A DNA stretch of 64,000 nucleotides from Phyllobacterium chamaecytisi (GCF_020164455.1 NZ_JAIQWW010000003.1:62001-126000), one strand, 5' to 3'; shown: positions 50,645-60,995, numbered from the stretch's first letter. Program-made: numbers and translations. Notes: generated from the sequence alone by a model not told the origin.

Positions 50645-51691
50645 ATGACGCAAGGTCGCCTGCCCCCGCTGAACCCGTTGCGCGCCTTTGAGGCGACTGC
50701 CCGGCATGGCTCCGTGACTGCCGCAGCGCGTGAACTTAATGTTACACACGGCGCAATCAGCCATCAGATAAAAGCGCTGGAGGCTACTCTCGATGTCCAG
50801 CTGTTCGAACGTGGCGCCCAACGTCTCAAGCTTACGCCGCAAGGGGCGCTTCTCTTGCCGACAGTATCAAAAGCATTCGAGGATATTGCCGCGACGACTG
50901 CGCTGATCAAGCGCCCGACGACGAGCGGTGAACTCACGGTGACCTGCGTACCCGCGCTGCTTTCGCTTTGGCTCATCCCGCGCATGAACCAGTTTACCGA
51001 GCAATATCCGGACATCAGACTGACGCTGATTGCGTCGAACGAGTCAGATCATCTGCACTCGTCGGATGTCGATGTCTGCGTGCTTTATGGTCATGGCAAT
51101 TGGGCCGACTGTTGGATAAGGCTTTGGACGACACTCAAGCTCTTCCCCGTCGCAAGTCCAACGCTGCTCAATATGCGGCCTCTTCGTTCCGTGCGCGATC
51201 TGCGCAATCACGTTCTCCTGCATGGCGATGATGGACGGGAATGGAACACTTGGCTGGCCGCAGCCGATGCAACCGAGCATGCCCGTGGCGCACAGCATTT
51301 CATGAGCGATGCGCGCCTTTCGACGGAAGCGGCTGTTTACAGCCAAGGCGTTGCGCTGGGCGATACAATCACCGCCAGCCATCTCATTGCCAAGGGTGAA
51401 CTGATCGTCCCATTTGACCTAACCGTGCCGGCAAACAACGCCTTCTACGTCGCCTGCCGCAATGAGGTGCGCAACGCACCGATCGTCAAGGTTTTCATCG
51501 ATTGGCTGTTTGCCTCGCTGGAGACAGATACAATCACCGAACCGCAAACCTCGGCGCGTCGGATCATCCGGCCACGCAACGGCAAGGTCAGTACTCAAGA
51601 GCGTCTGGCCACCCCTCCATCCATCCCGACGACACGCCCGAAACGGCTGGATCGCGCGCTGAAACGCCGCGCAAAAATCGATATTCGATAG
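50645..51691 (+). CDS. LysR-family (GcvA-like) transcriptional regulator
   Basis: 348 aa. The start LPPLNPLRAFEATARHGSVT, then NVTHGAISHQIKALEATLDV, is the GcvA subgroup HTH. The effector domain follows (AIVKVF at the end), with a basic ~40-residue C-terminal tail (KRLDRALKRRAKIDIR) longer than usual. It is divergent from the ureohydrolase gene and 9 nt upstream of the aminotransferase, so it probably regulates both. Confidence 0.9.
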   Translation: MTQGRLPPLNPLRAFEATARHGSVTAAARELNVTHGAISHQIKALEATLDVQLFERGAQRLKLTPQGALLLPTVSKAFEDIAATTALIKRPTTSGELTVTCVPALLSLWLIPRMNQFTEQYPDIRLTLIASNESDHLHSSDVDVCVLYGHGNWADCWIRLWTTLKLFPVASPTLLNMRPLRSVRDLRNHVLLHGDDGREWNTWLAAADATEHARGAQHFMSDARLSTEAAVYSQGVALGDTITASHLIAKGELIVPFDLTVPANNAFYVACRNEVRNAPIVKVFIDWLFASLETDTITEPQTSARRIIRPRNGKVSTQERLATPPSIPTTRPKRLDRALKRRAKIDIR

Positions 51692-51700
51692 GACATTCCG

Positions 51701-52876
51701 ATGACTGTTGCTTTACTCAACCCGCTTGTCACCCGCTTGTCGCCCCCGCCCATACCGGCTGTGCAGGCATGGGGCAAATCCTATGATGGCAGTCTTGGCC
51801 CGTTGATCGACCTGTCTCAGGCCGTTCCCGGCTACCCGCCGCATCCGGATATGCTGCGCTGGCTGGGCGAAGCTGCGTCATCGCTTACCTACACCAATTA
51901 TGGTGCGATCGAGGGTGAGGCAGCTTTGCGCGAGGCCTACGCGGCACACGTGTCCGAGCTCTATGGTGCAGAGATTGCCGGTGGCAACATCCACATCACA
52001 TCAGGTTGCAATCAGGCGTTTATCTGCGCAGTGATGGCTGTTGCGGCAGCGGGTGATACGGTGCTGATGAGCAATCCGTTCTATTTCAATCATGAGACGA
52101 CGCTGTCGATGTTGGGAATCAAAACGGGCTTCATCGTGTGCGATTCTGCCAATGGTTTTGTTCCCACGGTGAATGCCGTCGAACGTGCGCTGACACCTGG
52201 CGTTCGCGCCATTGCTCTCGTGACACCTAACAATCCGACGGGTGCTGTTTATCCGCCAGCACAGTTGAAAGCTATTTTCGACGTCTGCCGGAAGAATGGG
52301 CTTTGGCTGATTCTGGACGAAACCTACCGCGATTTCCTACCCAACGACTTCGGCGCTCCGCATGGTCTCTTGAGGGAGGAGGGCTGGCAGGAAAATTTGA
52401 TCCAGCTCTATAGCTTTTCGAAGTCCTTCTGCATTCCGGGACATCGGCTAGGCGCGCTGACTGCCGGCGAAAACGTCGTCGAAGAGATAGCCAAGATCAT
52501 GGACAATTTGCAAATCTGCGCGCCGCGTGCCGCGCAGGGCGCCGTAGCACAGGCCTTGCCGGCGCTCGTTCAGTGGCGGGCAGGTAACCGGTTGGAAATC
52601 GAAGCGCGCGCCAGGGCATTGTCCGAAGTGATGACAGATCTTGACGGCTGGAAGCTCGAAGCAATGGGCGCTTATTTCGCCTTCATCCGCCATCCTTTCG
52701 AAGACCGGTCATCGACCGAGGTTGCGGAGCATCTCGCCAAGAAGGCCGGAATTCTCAGTATTCCCGGCGAATATTTTGGCGCAAAGCACTCTCAATTCCT
52801 GCGTTTTGCCTTCGCCAATGCCGACGCCGAGACCATCCGGCAGCTACGTGGCCGGATGGTCGATATCAGTCTGTGA
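51701..52876 (+). CDS. Class I/II pyridoxal-phosphate aminotransferase
   Basis: 391 aa. The PLP Lys is in LYSFSKSFCIPGHRLGAL. Other fold-type I marks are YGAIEGEAALREAYA, MSNPFYFNHETTLSMLG, VTPNNPTGAVYPP and LDETYRDF. The subgroup is the aspartate/aromatic-like family with broad amino-donor use. It is co-transcribed with the LysR gene (9-nt gap). It may transaminate the amino acid released by the ureohydrolase or amine oxidase; the substrate is not determined. Confidence 0.9.
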   Translation: MTVALLNPLVTRLSPPPIPAVQAWGKSYDGSLGPLIDLSQAVPGYPPHPDMLRWLGEAASSLTYTNYGAIEGEAALREAYAAHVSELYGAEIAGGNIHITSGCNQAFICAVMAVAAAGDTVLMSNPFYFNHETTLSMLGIKTGFIVCDSANGFVPTVNAVERALTPGVRAIALVTPNNPTGAVYPPAQLKAIFDVCRKNGLWLILDETYRDFLPNDFGAPHGLLREEGWQENLIQLYSFSKSFCIPGHRLGALTAGENVVEEIAKIMDNLQICAPRAAQGAVAQALPALVQWRAGNRLEIEARARALSEVMTDLDGWKLEAMGAYFAFIRHPFEDRSSTEVAEHLAKKAGILSIPGEYFGAKHSQFLRFAFANADAETIRQLRGRMVDISL

Positions 52877-52911
52877 ACTAGCGATGGCGATCAGTCCGCC
52901 AGCTTGGTAAA

Positions 52912-54657
52912 TCAGTAACCCAGTGCCGCTCCAGAACCTGATCGACTGTCTATAGCGCCGTTGTAGCGTGCGCCTTTGCCTGCTTCGATGTCGGTGAGGC
53001 TCTCGCCGCCAACCAGAATACCGGCGGCCTGCCCCCAGATCGTCCAGTCCTTGTCGATCTCGACATCATGGCCCATCTCGGTGAGAATTTTGCGCGTGTC
53101 AGACGAGAGGGCATAGGGCTCCATATAGACCTTGTCCGGTAGCCATTGGTGGTGGATACGCGGCGCGTCGATGGCTTCCTGGATATTCATGCCGTGATCT
53201 ATGACATTGATAATGGCTTCGAGCGTGATCGTGATGATACGTGCGCCACCGGGACTGCCAATGACCATGAAAGGCTTGCCGTCCTTGGAAATGATCGTCG
53301 GGCTCATGGAAGAAAGCGGTGTCTTCTTCGGCTGAATGGCATTGGCTTCTCCCTGCACCAGCCCATAGAGATTGGCGGCACCCGGCTTGGCCGTGAAATC
53401 GTCCATCTCATTATTAAGCAAGATACCTGTTCCGGGAGCCACGACACCCGCGCCGAAGGAGCCATTGAGCGTATACGTGACAGCCACTGCGTTTCCCTCG
53501 TCGTCGACAATGGAATAATGTGTCGTCTCTTTACTTTCGCCAAAGCCCTTTGGCATCAGTTCCTGCGATACCCCGGCCTTGAACGGATTGATCTTCTCGC
53601 GAATTTCCTTGGCGTATTGCTTGTCGAGCAATTTCTTCACCGGATTATCGACAAAATCCGGATCACCAAGCGATGTGTTGCGATCGACATAGGCATGGCG
53701 CATGGCCTCTATCATTGCGTGAACAGTCTCGGCAGAACCGTATCCAAGATAGCCGAGCGGATAACCTTCGAGAACATTCAGGATCTCGCAGATGATGACA
53801 CCGCCGGAACTCGGCGGAGGTGAGGAAACGATATCATAACCGCGGTAGTTGCATTTGACAGGCTCAAGTTCGCGCACGGAGTACTGCTCGAAATCGGCCT
53901 TTGCCAGAATGCCGCCGGTTGCCGCGCTGGCTTTCACGATGGCATCTGCAGTTGCGCCTTTGTAGAAAGCATCGGGGCCTTTCTCCGAGATGCTGGATAA
54001 AGTCGCGGCCAAATCGGGCTGGACCAGAGTCTCTCCGATCGCGTAGGTTTTGCCGTCCGGCTTCAAGAAGATGTCAGCGGATGCTTTATCCTTGGCAAGT
54101 TTCTTGGCGCCGCCCTGGAGCGAGGTGATGTCGCCCTGATCAAGTACAAAGCCGTCTCGTGCGAAGCGGATCGCGGGCCCCATAAGTTCTTCCCGCGACT
54201 TGCTGCCATATTTGGCTCGGGCAGTTTCAAAACCGAGGACGGAGCCGGGCACTCCGACGGCGAGATAACCATTTGTGCTCAAACCCTTGACCATATTGCC
54301 CTTGTCATCAAGGTACATTGTCTTCGTCGAGGCCATCGGCGCGCGTTCGCGGAAATCAAGGAAAGTGGTCTTGCCATCTTTGAGACGGATGGTCATGAAA
54401 CCGCCGCCGCCAATATTGCCCGCCGTGGGATAAACGACAGCCAGCGCATAGCCGACAGCAACAGCAGCATCCACCGCGTTGCCACCGGATTTCAGTACAT
54501 CCACGCCGACCTGCGATGCGAGATGCTGCGCAGTGACCACCATGCCGTGCTCGGCCTTCACCGGTTCTGGCGATGCAGCAAATCCTGTCGTCGCGGACAG
54601 CAGGCTGATGCTGAATGTTGAAGCAAACACAGCGGTTCTCATAGATACACACTCCAT
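52912..54657 (-). CDS. ggt: Gamma-glutamyltransferase (glutathione hydrolase), periplasmic proenzyme
   Basis: 581 aa from ATG 54657 (GGGAG 6 nt upstream; ATG 54642 is also possible), the normal GGT length; the longer open frame is not coding. A signal peptide (TAVFASTFSISLLSATTGFA) is followed by HGMVVTAQHLASQVGVDVLK and FMTIRLKDGKTTFLDFRERA. The autocatalytic cleavage Thr is in KETTHYSIVDDEGNAVAVTY. The GSPGGARI motif shapes the gamma-glutamyl pocket. It hydrolyses glutathione and other gamma-glutamyl compounds outside the cytoplasm. It converges with the aminotransferase gene. Confidence 0.93.
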   Translation of the reverse strand: MECVSMRTAVFASTFSISLLSATTGFAASPEPVKAEHGMVVTAQHLASQVGVDVLKSGGNAVDAAVAVGYALAVVYPTAGNIGGGGFMTIRLKDGKTTFLDFRERAPMASTKTMYLDDKGNMVKGLSTNGYLAVGVPGSVLGFETARAKYGSKSREELMGPAIRFARDGFVLDQGDITSLQGGAKKLAKDKASADIFLKPDGKTYAIGETLVQPDLAATLSSISEKGPDAFYKGATADAIVKASAATGGILAKADFEQYSVRELEPVKCNYRGYDIVSSPPPSSGGVIICEILNVLEGYPLGYLGYGSAETVHAMIEAMRHAYVDRNTSLGDPDFVDNPVKKLLDKQYAKEIREKINPFKAGVSQELMPKGFGESKETTHYSIVDDEGNAVAVTYTLNGSFGAGVVAPGTGILLNNEMDDFTAKPGAANLYGLVQGEANAIQPKKTPLSSMSPTIISKDGKPFMVIGSPGGARIITITLEAIINVIDHGMNIQEAIDAPRIHHQWLPDKVYMEPYALSSDTRKILTEMGHDVEIDKDWTIWGQAAGILVGGESLTDIEAGKGARYNGAIDSRSGSGAALGY

Positions 54658-54742
54658 GATTCTCTCTCCCAGTGGAATAACAGGACCCACAGTGGAACTC
54701 TTCCTGTACGCATGTCCAGCGAAACGAAGCGGAACGGATGGC

Positions 54743-55465
54743 TCAAGCGTCTTGATCAAGCTCAGGATAGTGACGGAAAATTCCGGACTCATTGAAATCG
54801 AGGCGGCGATCCGAAGCAAGATACTTTTGGATGTTCGGTCGCTTTTCAACGGCATCGTGTACGGCAATAATTTTCGGATACCGCTCACCGAAATTTTTGG
54901 TGCCTCTCGGGAAGGCATAGCGCAACCCTTCGATGACCTGAAACAAGGAAAGTTCGACATAGCTGAGTTTCGCACCGACTGCGAATTTATTGCCTTCAGG
55001 ATTTTGTTCGAGAACGCGCTCGAAATAGGACATGAATTTTGGGATGCGATTTTCAATGAAGTCGGCCGAGCGTTGTTTCGCGGCCTCTTTTTGATCTTCG
55101 TAGTATTTGGTTGTGGCGATCGGGTGGTGCGTATCGTGCACCTCGGCCACAAAGTCGGTGATCGTCAACTGCAAGCCATTGGCGGTATAGCGCAATGCTT
55201 CGTCTTTCGGCGCCAGGCCCAGCTTCGGTCCGAGGTAAAACAGTATATTGGCGACATGCGATACGATCAAATCACCGTCTTTGATAAACGGCGGCGCAAA
55301 GGGAATGTAGGGCGCGGACTTGCTCTTAAGCAGCTTCATCATTGCTGCAGTGCCATCCGATTGGCGCGCAACGTCTATATATTCAGCCCCAGCCTCTTCG
55401 AGGGCCAATCGCACGAATTCGCCGCGCCCCTGCAATCCGTCCCAGTAATAGAGTTCGTAGGGCAT
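54743..55465 (-). CDS. Glutathione S-transferase family protein
   Basis: 240 aa. The N-terminal thioredoxin-like domain starts YELYYWDGLQGRGEFVRLAL with the active-site Tyr, and SAPYIPFAPPFIKDGDLIVS includes the cis-Pro. The C-terminal all-helical domain has FVEVALTD-like features (GAKLSYVELSLFQVIEGL, with the buried Asp replaced by Glu). It resembles sigma/pi-like bacterial GSTs, cytoplasmic detoxification enzymes. It lies 86 nt upstream of ggt on the same strand; both act on glutathione. Confidence 0.88.
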   Translation of the reverse strand: MPYELYYWDGLQGRGEFVRLALEEAGAEYIDVARQSDGTAAMMKLLKSKSAPYIPFAPPFIKDGDLIVSHVANILFYLGPKLGLAPKDEALRYTANGLQLTITDFVAEVHDTHHPIATTKYYEDQKEAAKQRSADFIENRIPKFMSYFERVLEQNPEGNKFAVGAKLSYVELSLFQVIEGLRYAFPRGTKNFGERYPKIIAVHDAVEKRPNIQKYLASDRRLDFNESGIFRHYPELDQDA

Positions 55466-55704
55466 AGAGATCCTCCTTCAGCCATGTCTGGGGTTATCGA
55501 AACATGGGAATGTGGCGGAGACCAGCGCTAAAGCACGCAGATTTTTGATGAGTGTTAGGCAGCTGTGCATTGTCACAATAGTTTCGCATCAAATCGATCA
55601 AACTTTCACATTGTGATCCTAGACATATTCCCGGTCGCGACAGCTTTGCATTGTTCAATTTGCTGTCTGAACACTCATTTTCAATTTCGGAACGGGGACT
55701 TCAG

Positions 55705-57042
55705 ATGAAACATCTTGGTGTCAAATTCGCCGCAATGGCCTTGGCGTTGGGCCTTGGCGCCACGCCGGCGCTAGCGGAAAAAGTCAAATTCGAGTTCTGG
55801 CATGGACTGAGCGGCGACCTTGGCGAGCGGGTCAAGGAAACCTGCGACAAGTTCAATGCTTCGCAGTCAGATTATGAGATCGTCTGCACCAGCCAGAATG
55901 GCTATCCAGAGACCATCCAGAACGCTATCGCCGCCTATCGTGCCAAGAAAAACCCGGCCATCGTGCAGGTCTTCGACGTTGGTACGCTCGATCTGATGCT
56001 GTCCGGCGCTTATATTCCGGCGAAGAAGCTGATGGAAGACAACAGCTACAAGATCGATTGGGACAACTACTTCGGCGGTATCGCGCGTTATTATGCCGAC
56101 TCCAAGGGAGTGCTGAATTCGTTCCCGTTCAATTCCTCGACGGCAATGTTCTACTACAACATCGACGCCTTTACCAAGGCTGGCATCGATGGTGCACCGC
56201 AGACCTGGGAAGACGTAGAAGCCGATGCGCGCAAGCTGAAGTCGGCAGGCTTTGATTGCCCCTTCGGCTTCAGTTTCGACAGCTGGGCGACGGTGGAGCA
56301 GTTTTCGGCAATCCACAACCAGCCGATCGCTACCAAGAACAATGGCTATGACGGTCTCGACACCGAGCTTGTCTTCAATAAGACCAAAGTTGTGGACCAG
56401 CTGACATTCTTCAAGAAAATGACGGATGAAGGCCTGTTTCAGGTCAAGACTGCCCAGCTCGGCATGGATGTCGTACCGGCCTTCGCATCGCAGACCTGCC
56501 AGATGATTCAGTCGTCGGTCGCCGATCACGGAACGATTGGCAAGACGATCAAGCCGGGCACCAAGTGGGCCGTGACCATGCTTCCGGTCTGGAAAGGTAC
56601 CGAGCGCAAGAACTCTCTCGTCGGCGGCGCGTCTCTCTGGGTTCTGAAGAACCGTCCTGAAGCCGAATATAAAGGCGCAGCAGCTTTCCTCAACTTCATC
56701 GCCCAGCCGGATATGGTTGAATGGTGGTCGACAGTCACAGGTTACATCCCCGTCACCAAGACCGGTTTCGACGCGATGAAAGCCAATGGCTTTTATGAGA
56801 AGCCGCAGTTTGCAGGCCGTGAGAAAGCTATTGAGAGCCTGACCTATACGCCGGCCGGCGATCTTACCCGTGGCATCCGCGTCGGTGGCTTCCCGCAGAT
56901 CCGCAAGGAAATCTCCAATGCGATGGAAGGTATCTTCTTCGGCAAGATGACGGTTCAGGCCGGTCTCGACCAGGCAGTCGAGCGTGGTAACGCCATTATC
57001 CGCCGCTTCGAAAAGACCTATGCCGGTCAGACACTGAATTAG
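55705..57042 (+). CDS. ugpB: Ugp-type ABC transporter substrate-binding protein
   Basis: 445 aa from ATG 55705 (MKHLGVKFAAMALALGLGAT is the signal peptide, cut after ALA; ACGGGGA upstream). The mature protein FEFWHGLSGDLGERVKETCD and AIVQVFDVGTLDLMLSGAYI, SFPFNSSTAMFYYNIDAF match UgpB, the glycerol-3-phosphate and glycerophosphodiester binder. It is placed directly before ugpA, ugpE and ugpC. A Pho box was not found, so the usual phosphate control is doubtful here, and the ligand may differ. Confidence 0.86.
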   Translation: MKHLGVKFAAMALALGLGATPALAEKVKFEFWHGLSGDLGERVKETCDKFNASQSDYEIVCTSQNGYPETIQNAIAAYRAKKNPAIVQVFDVGTLDLMLSGAYIPAKKLMEDNSYKIDWDNYFGGIARYYADSKGVLNSFPFNSSTAMFYYNIDAFTKAGIDGAPQTWEDVEADARKLKSAGFDCPFGFSFDSWATVEQFSAIHNQPIATKNNGYDGLDTELVFNKTKVVDQLTFFKKMTDEGLFQVKTAQLGMDVVPAFASQTCQMIQSSVADHGTIGKTIKPGTKWAVTMLPVWKGTERKNSLVGGASLWVLKNRPEAEYKGAAAFLNFIAQPDMVEWWSTVTGYIPVTKTGFDAMKANGFYEKPQFAGREKAIESLTYTPAGDLTRGIRVGGFPQIRKEISNAMEGIFFGKMTVQAGLDQAVERGNAIIRRFEKTYAGQTLN

Positions 57043-57054
57043 TCAACTTCTCTC

Positions 57055-57084
57055 ATGGCCCGGAGCGTTCCGCGTCCGGGCCAT
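57055..57084 (+). terminator. Post-ugpB hairpin (attenuator)
   Basis: ATGGCCCGGA and TCCGGGCCAT form a perfect 10-bp stem, 12 nt after the ugpB stop. Such hairpins after binding-protein genes stabilise the upstream message or reduce readthrough. There is only a short T run. Confidence 0.55.
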
Positions 57085-57124
57085 TTGGTTTGCCAACTGA
57101 CAAGATACGGGACCGGTCGAATCC

Positions 57125-58021
57125 ATGAACAAGCGTGCTGTTTTCAAAAGCCGGTGGTTGCCCATCTTGTTCGCATTGCCGCAGCTACTATTGATCTTCT
57201 TTTTCTTCTATTGGCCGGCAACGTCGGTTCTCACCTGGGCGTTTTCGCTGGAGCCGGCGTTCGGCGGGGCAGGCGATCGCCTCTTTGTCGGGTGGGACAA
57301 TTTCCGTGACGTTTTTGCGGACCGCGAATATTGGCAATCCGTTGCGCTCAGTCTTGTCTTTGCCTTTACCGCAACCGCGCTTTCGATGTTCATTGCTTTC
57401 GTGCTTGCGATCTGTGTGGATCGCCAGCTGAAAGGCTCGGGCATATTCAGGTTTTTCTACATCTGGCCCTATGCCATTGCGGCTCCCGCCGTCGGACTCG
57501 CATTTCGTTTCATCTTCGCTCCCGAAAGCGGCTTGATCGCCGTCGTCAACACGTGGTCGCCGGACTTGTGGAACCCGGCCAAGTTTGGCAGCCATGCAAT
57601 GATCCTGGTGATCATCTGTTTTGCGTGGAAATGGATCGGCTATAATTTCATCTTCATGACCGCGGGTCTTCAATCAATCCCGCGCAGTCTGATTGAAGCA
57701 TCGTCGATGGATGGCTCCGGTCCGGTGCGCAGAGCCATCGATCTGCAGATCCCGTTGCTTGCGCCGACACTTTTTTTCTTGCTGGTGCTCAATCTTACCG
57801 AAAGCTTCGTCGGTCCTGACACCTATGGTATTGTCGATCTGACGACTGAAGGTGGCCCGAACGGGGCGACAAACGTCATGGTGTATCGCATCGTCAGCGA
57901 GGCATTCCAAGGCCTCAACTATTCTGGCGCCGCCTCTCAAAGCCTGATCCTCATAGGCCTGATCATGGTCTTCACCTTCATTCAGTTCCGCTTCGTTGAG
58001 CGGCGCGTACACTACAAATAG
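57125..58021 (+). CDS. ugpA: Ugp-type ABC transporter permease UgpA
   Basis: 298 aa, six membrane spans starting PILFALPQLLLIFFFFYWPA. The EAA loop LIEASSMDGSGPVRRAIDLQIP is intact, and the GPDTYGIVDLTTEGGPNGAT stretch is the typical MalF/UgpA loop. It forms the channel with UgpE. Confidence 0.9.
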   Translation: MNKRAVFKSRWLPILFALPQLLLIFFFFYWPATSVLTWAFSLEPAFGGAGDRLFVGWDNFRDVFADREYWQSVALSLVFAFTATALSMFIAFVLAICVDRQLKGSGIFRFFYIWPYAIAAPAVGLAFRFIFAPESGLIAVVNTWSPDLWNPAKFGSHAMILVIICFAWKWIGYNFIFMTAGLQSIPRSLIEASSMDGSGPVRRAIDLQIPLLAPTLFFLLVLNLTESFVGPDTYGIVDLTTEGGPNGATNVMVYRIVSEAFQGLNYSGAASQSLILIGLIMVFTFIQFRFVERRVHYK

Positions 58022-58029
58022 GTCCGGCC

Positions 58030-58917
58030 ATGATTGAACGCACTCCTATCCTCAACATGGTGACCTATTTCATCATGATCTTTGGATTGCTCCTGATTCT
58101 TGGGCCGTTCTGGATGATTTTTACGGCATCGACCCAATCGTTGGCGCAGGTCAACGCGGTTCCATTCAACCTTCTGCCTGGCACTGATTTCGTGCACAAT
58201 CTTCAGGCGGCATGGCATCGGGCCAACCTTGGTCCAGCGATGCTCAACAGCTTGATCATGGCGCTGTTGGTCATGGTGGGCAAAATCGTCCTTGCCTCGA
58301 TCAGCGCCTTCGCCATCGTATATTTCAGAAGTCCGCTGCGCCATGTATTCTTCTGGCTGGTGTTTATGACCTTGATGCTTCCGCTCGAGGTTCGCGTCGT
58401 TCCGACATACAATATCGCCGCCGACGTTTTTGAGCCTGTACGCTGGCTGATCCAGACGCTTACTGGCATCGAGCTCTCGCTGCAATGGAACTTGCTCAAC
58501 TCCTATTCGGGACTGGTCCTGCCGGTGATTGCAACGGCCACGGGTACGTTCCTCTACAGGCAGTTTTATATGACGCTCCCGGACGAGCTCACTGAAGCCG
58601 CCAAAATGGATGGCGCCCGGCCGCTTCGCTTCTTCATCGATATCCTGCTGCCATTATCACGTACCAATATGCTGGCGCTGGCGACGATTATGTTCGTCTA
58701 TGCCTGGAATCAGTATTTGTGGCCGAAGCTGATGACAACTGAGGCCGATTACCAGACCGCGATGGTAGCGATGACCACGCTTGTTCCCAATATCAACAGC
58801 CTGCCGGAGTGGAATGTTTCCATGGCCGGTGCACTCATCATCATGCTGCCGCCTCTGATCATTGTCGCTGCTTTGCAGCGCTGGTTCGTTCGTGGTCTGG
58901 TCTCGACAGAGAAATAA
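58030..58917 (+). CDS. ugpE: Ugp-type ABC transporter permease UgpE
   Basis: 295 aa. Six membrane spans ([20 protein letters not shown] first), the EAA loop [20 protein letters not shown] and [16 protein letters not shown] near the end, typical of UgpE/MalG. It starts 8 nt after ugpA and ends 11 nt before ugpC, in one operon. Confidence 0.9.
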   Translation: MIERTPILNMVTYFIMIFGLLLILGPFWMIFTASTQSLAQVNAVPFNLLPGTDFVHNLQAAWHRANLGPAMLNSLIMALLVMVGKIVLASISAFAIVYFRSPLRHVFFWLVFMTLMLPLEVRVVPTYNIAADVFEPVRWLIQTLTGIELSLQWNLLNSYSGLVLPVIATATGTFLYRQFYMTLPDELTEAAKMDGARPLRFFIDILLPLSRTNMLALATIMFVYAWNQYLWPKLMTTEADYQTAMVAMTTLVPNINSLPEWNVSMAGALIIMLPPLIIVAALQRWFVRGLVSTEK

Positions 58918-58928
58918 AAGGAAAGCTC

Positions 58929-60050
58929 ATGGCCGAAATCAATATCCGGAACGTCCGCAAATCCTATGGCCGCACACAAATCCTGCATGGGGTCGATCTT
59001 GACTTCAAGTCTGGCGAATTCGTGGTGATCCTTGGCCCGTCAGGTTGTGGCAAGTCCACGCTGCTGCGCATGATTGCCGGGCTCGAGGAGATTTCCGCAG
59101 GCGAGATTTCGATCGACGGCACAGTCGTCAACAATCTTGAGCCGCGCGATCGTGGCTGTTCGATGGTATTTCAGAACTACGCGCTTTATCCGCATATGAA
59201 CGTGGCCGCCAATATAGGCTATGCGCTAAAGGTTGCAGGTGTTCCGCGTGCCGAGCGAGATCGGCGTATCAGTGAGACTGCGCGCGTTGTCGGGCTAGAG
59301 GAAATGCTGGATCGTAAGCCGGCGCAGCTTTCCGGGGGGCAGCGGCAGCGTGTGGCCATGGGGAGAGCGATCATCCGCGAACCGAAGGTATTTCTGTTCG
59401 ATGAGCCCCTTTCCAATCTCGATGCCAAGCTGCGGGTGCAGATGCGTGTAGAAATCCGCCGCCTGCACAAGCGGCTTTCAGCAACATCGGTATTTGTGAC
59501 ACACGATCAGGTCGAAGCGATGACACTTGCCGACAAGCTGATCGTTATGAACAAGGGCCATGTCGAGCAGGTCGGCACGCCGCTGGAGATTTACCACCGG
59601 CCGCGAACGCGCTTTGTCGGTACATTCATCGGTTCGCCAGCCATGAACTTCTTTGACAGCACCATCGCGCCAAGTGGCAAATTTGTGTTGCTCGACGGTA
59701 TCCAAATCGCGATCGACCCGGTACTTGGCCGCGACAATGCAGATAACGCCGTATCTGCCGGGATCCGTCCGGAGCACTGCCGTCTGGTAAAAGCAGGAAC
59801 GGCAAACAGCGTGCCTGCGACCGTCGATTTTGTCGAAGAGCTCGGCTCCGGACGCAATGTGCACGTTGACATTGATGGAACGATCTTTGCCGTCAGTGGC
59901 GATGAAAGTCAGTTATTCGAGACGGGTGCGACGGTCGGCCTGCAATTGCCCTCCGAACACATTCATTTGTTCTCCAGGGACACCGGATTGCGTCTCGACG
60001 ACGCGCCTGCGTTGAAACACAATACCAATCAATCGACCGTGGCAGCGTAG
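58929..60050 (+). CDS. ugpC: Ugp-type ABC transporter ATP-binding protein UgpC
   Basis: 373 aa from ATG 58929 (GGAAAG upstream); the longer open frame to 58809 lies inside ugpE. Walker [19 protein letters not shown], signature [16 protein letters not shown], Walker [15 protein letters not shown]-loop [13 protein letters not shown], and TOBE-type C-terminal domain ([14 protein letters not shown]). It belongs to the MalK/UgpC group that energises sugar and glycerophosphate import. Confidence 0.92.
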   Translation: MAEINIRNVRKSYGRTQILHGVDLDFKSGEFVVILGPSGCGKSTLLRMIAGLEEISAGEISIDGTVVNNLEPRDRGCSMVFQNYALYPHMNVAANIGYALKVAGVPRAERDRRISETARVVGLEEMLDRKPAQLSGGQRQRVAMGRAIIREPKVFLFDEPLSNLDAKLRVQMRVEIRRLHKRLSATSVFVTHDQVEAMTLADKLIVMNKGHVEQVGTPLEIYHRPRTRFVGTFIGSPAMNFFDSTIAPSGKFVLLDGIQIAIDPVLGRDNADNAVSAGIRPEHCRLVKAGTANSVPATVDFVEELGSGRNVHVDIDGTIFAVSGDESQLFETGATVGLQLPSEHIHLFSRDTGLRLDDAPALKHNTNQSTVAA

Positions 60051-60070
60051 CTGTCCTGAAAGGAATAACA

Positions 60071-60991
60071 ATGAATACGGAGTCCATCATTTCGGCCGTC
60101 GGCTTCTGCACTTATACCGGCGGCGGCAATTTCAGCGTGCTTGAAGACTCTTTGCGGACGATCAGTGACCTTGGCGCGAGCGCTGCTGAGTTGTCGCTTT
60201 ATGGCGAAGAGCTCATTTCCGGTGGCCGCATCATTCCAAGCCGGTTGGAACGCCTGCTGGAAATTACCCGCCAATTTGACCTGCGCTATAGCGTACATGG
60301 CCAGATCATTTCCAATTTCATGGACAAGGAACATCTGGCGCTGCAGAAGGCCGTTGTGCGCGCCATGCTTGAACTGTGTAATCGTGTGGAGGCCGGCATT
60401 CTCGTCCACCATTGCGGACAGGCCAAGATGCCGGCACTGACGCGTATTGGCGATCTCGACCAGATGGAGCGCGATGCATTGGCAGAACTAGCCGAAGTCG
60501 CGAAGGGCTATGGCGTGCGGATTGCATTGGAAAATATTTTCGCACTCAACGACGCGGAATATCGCCAGATGCCGGCAAAGGTCGGTGAAACCGTCAGTGC
60601 TGTCAACAGTCCGAATGTCTGTGGGTTGATCGACTTCAGTCATGCCTATATCGAATGCACACGGCTTGGCCTCGATTGGCGCGAGCAGATCAAGGCAATG
60701 GCTCCCGTCACCGGGCACCTGCATGTTCATGACAGCTTTGGCCGCCCATACAGCATGACGAAGTTCTACCATCCGGCGGAAGCAACTGCACTCGGCATCG
60801 GCGACCTGCATTTGCCAATCGGCTGGGGCGACATTCCATGGGAAGAGATTTTCTCAGAAATCACATTCCTGCCGGATACGACGCTGATCATGGAAATCAC
60901 GGAAAACCGTTTCGCCACCGAGCAGGCGGACAGTCTGGCGCGCGCTCTAAAGCTTATGGATCTGGTCAATAGCCGCCGAATAGCAGCGTAA
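60071..60991 (+). CDS. Sugar-phosphate isomerase/epimerase-like TIM-barrel protein
   Basis: 306 aa. AP-endonuclease-2-like TIM barrel: GASAAELSLYGEELI, RYSVHGQII, VRIALENIFALN (metal-binding Glu), VCGLIDFSHAYI (Asp, His), GHLHVHDSFGRPY (His...D) and LIMEITENRF (final Glu), the xylose-isomerase-like metal site. It sits 20 nt after ugpC and probably acts on the imported compound. Its presence argues that this transporter may carry a sugar or polyol derivative rather than only glycerol-3-phosphate. Confidence 0.87.
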   Translation: MNTESIISAVGFCTYTGGGNFSVLEDSLRTISDLGASAAELSLYGEELISGGRIIPSRLERLLEITRQFDLRYSVHGQIISNFMDKEHLALQKAVVRAMLELCNRVEAGILVHHCGQAKMPALTRIGDLDQMERDALAELAEVAKGYGVRIALENIFALNDAEYRQMPAKVGETVSAVNSPNVCGLIDFSHAYIECTRLGLDWREQIKAMAPVTGHLHVHDSFGRPYSMTKFYHPAEATALGIGDLHLPIGWGDIPWEEIFSEITFLPDTTLIMEITENRFATEQADSLARALKLMDLVNSRRIAA

Positions 60992-60995
60992 ATTC

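Noticed and set aside
54657-55152. Extension of the GGT frame upstream of its signal peptide
   Set aside because: Overlaps the GST gene and has no coding character; GGT length is normal without it.
55540-55704. Pho box upstream of ugpB
   Set aside because: No pair of CTGTCAT-like repeats with 11-nt spacing could be found.
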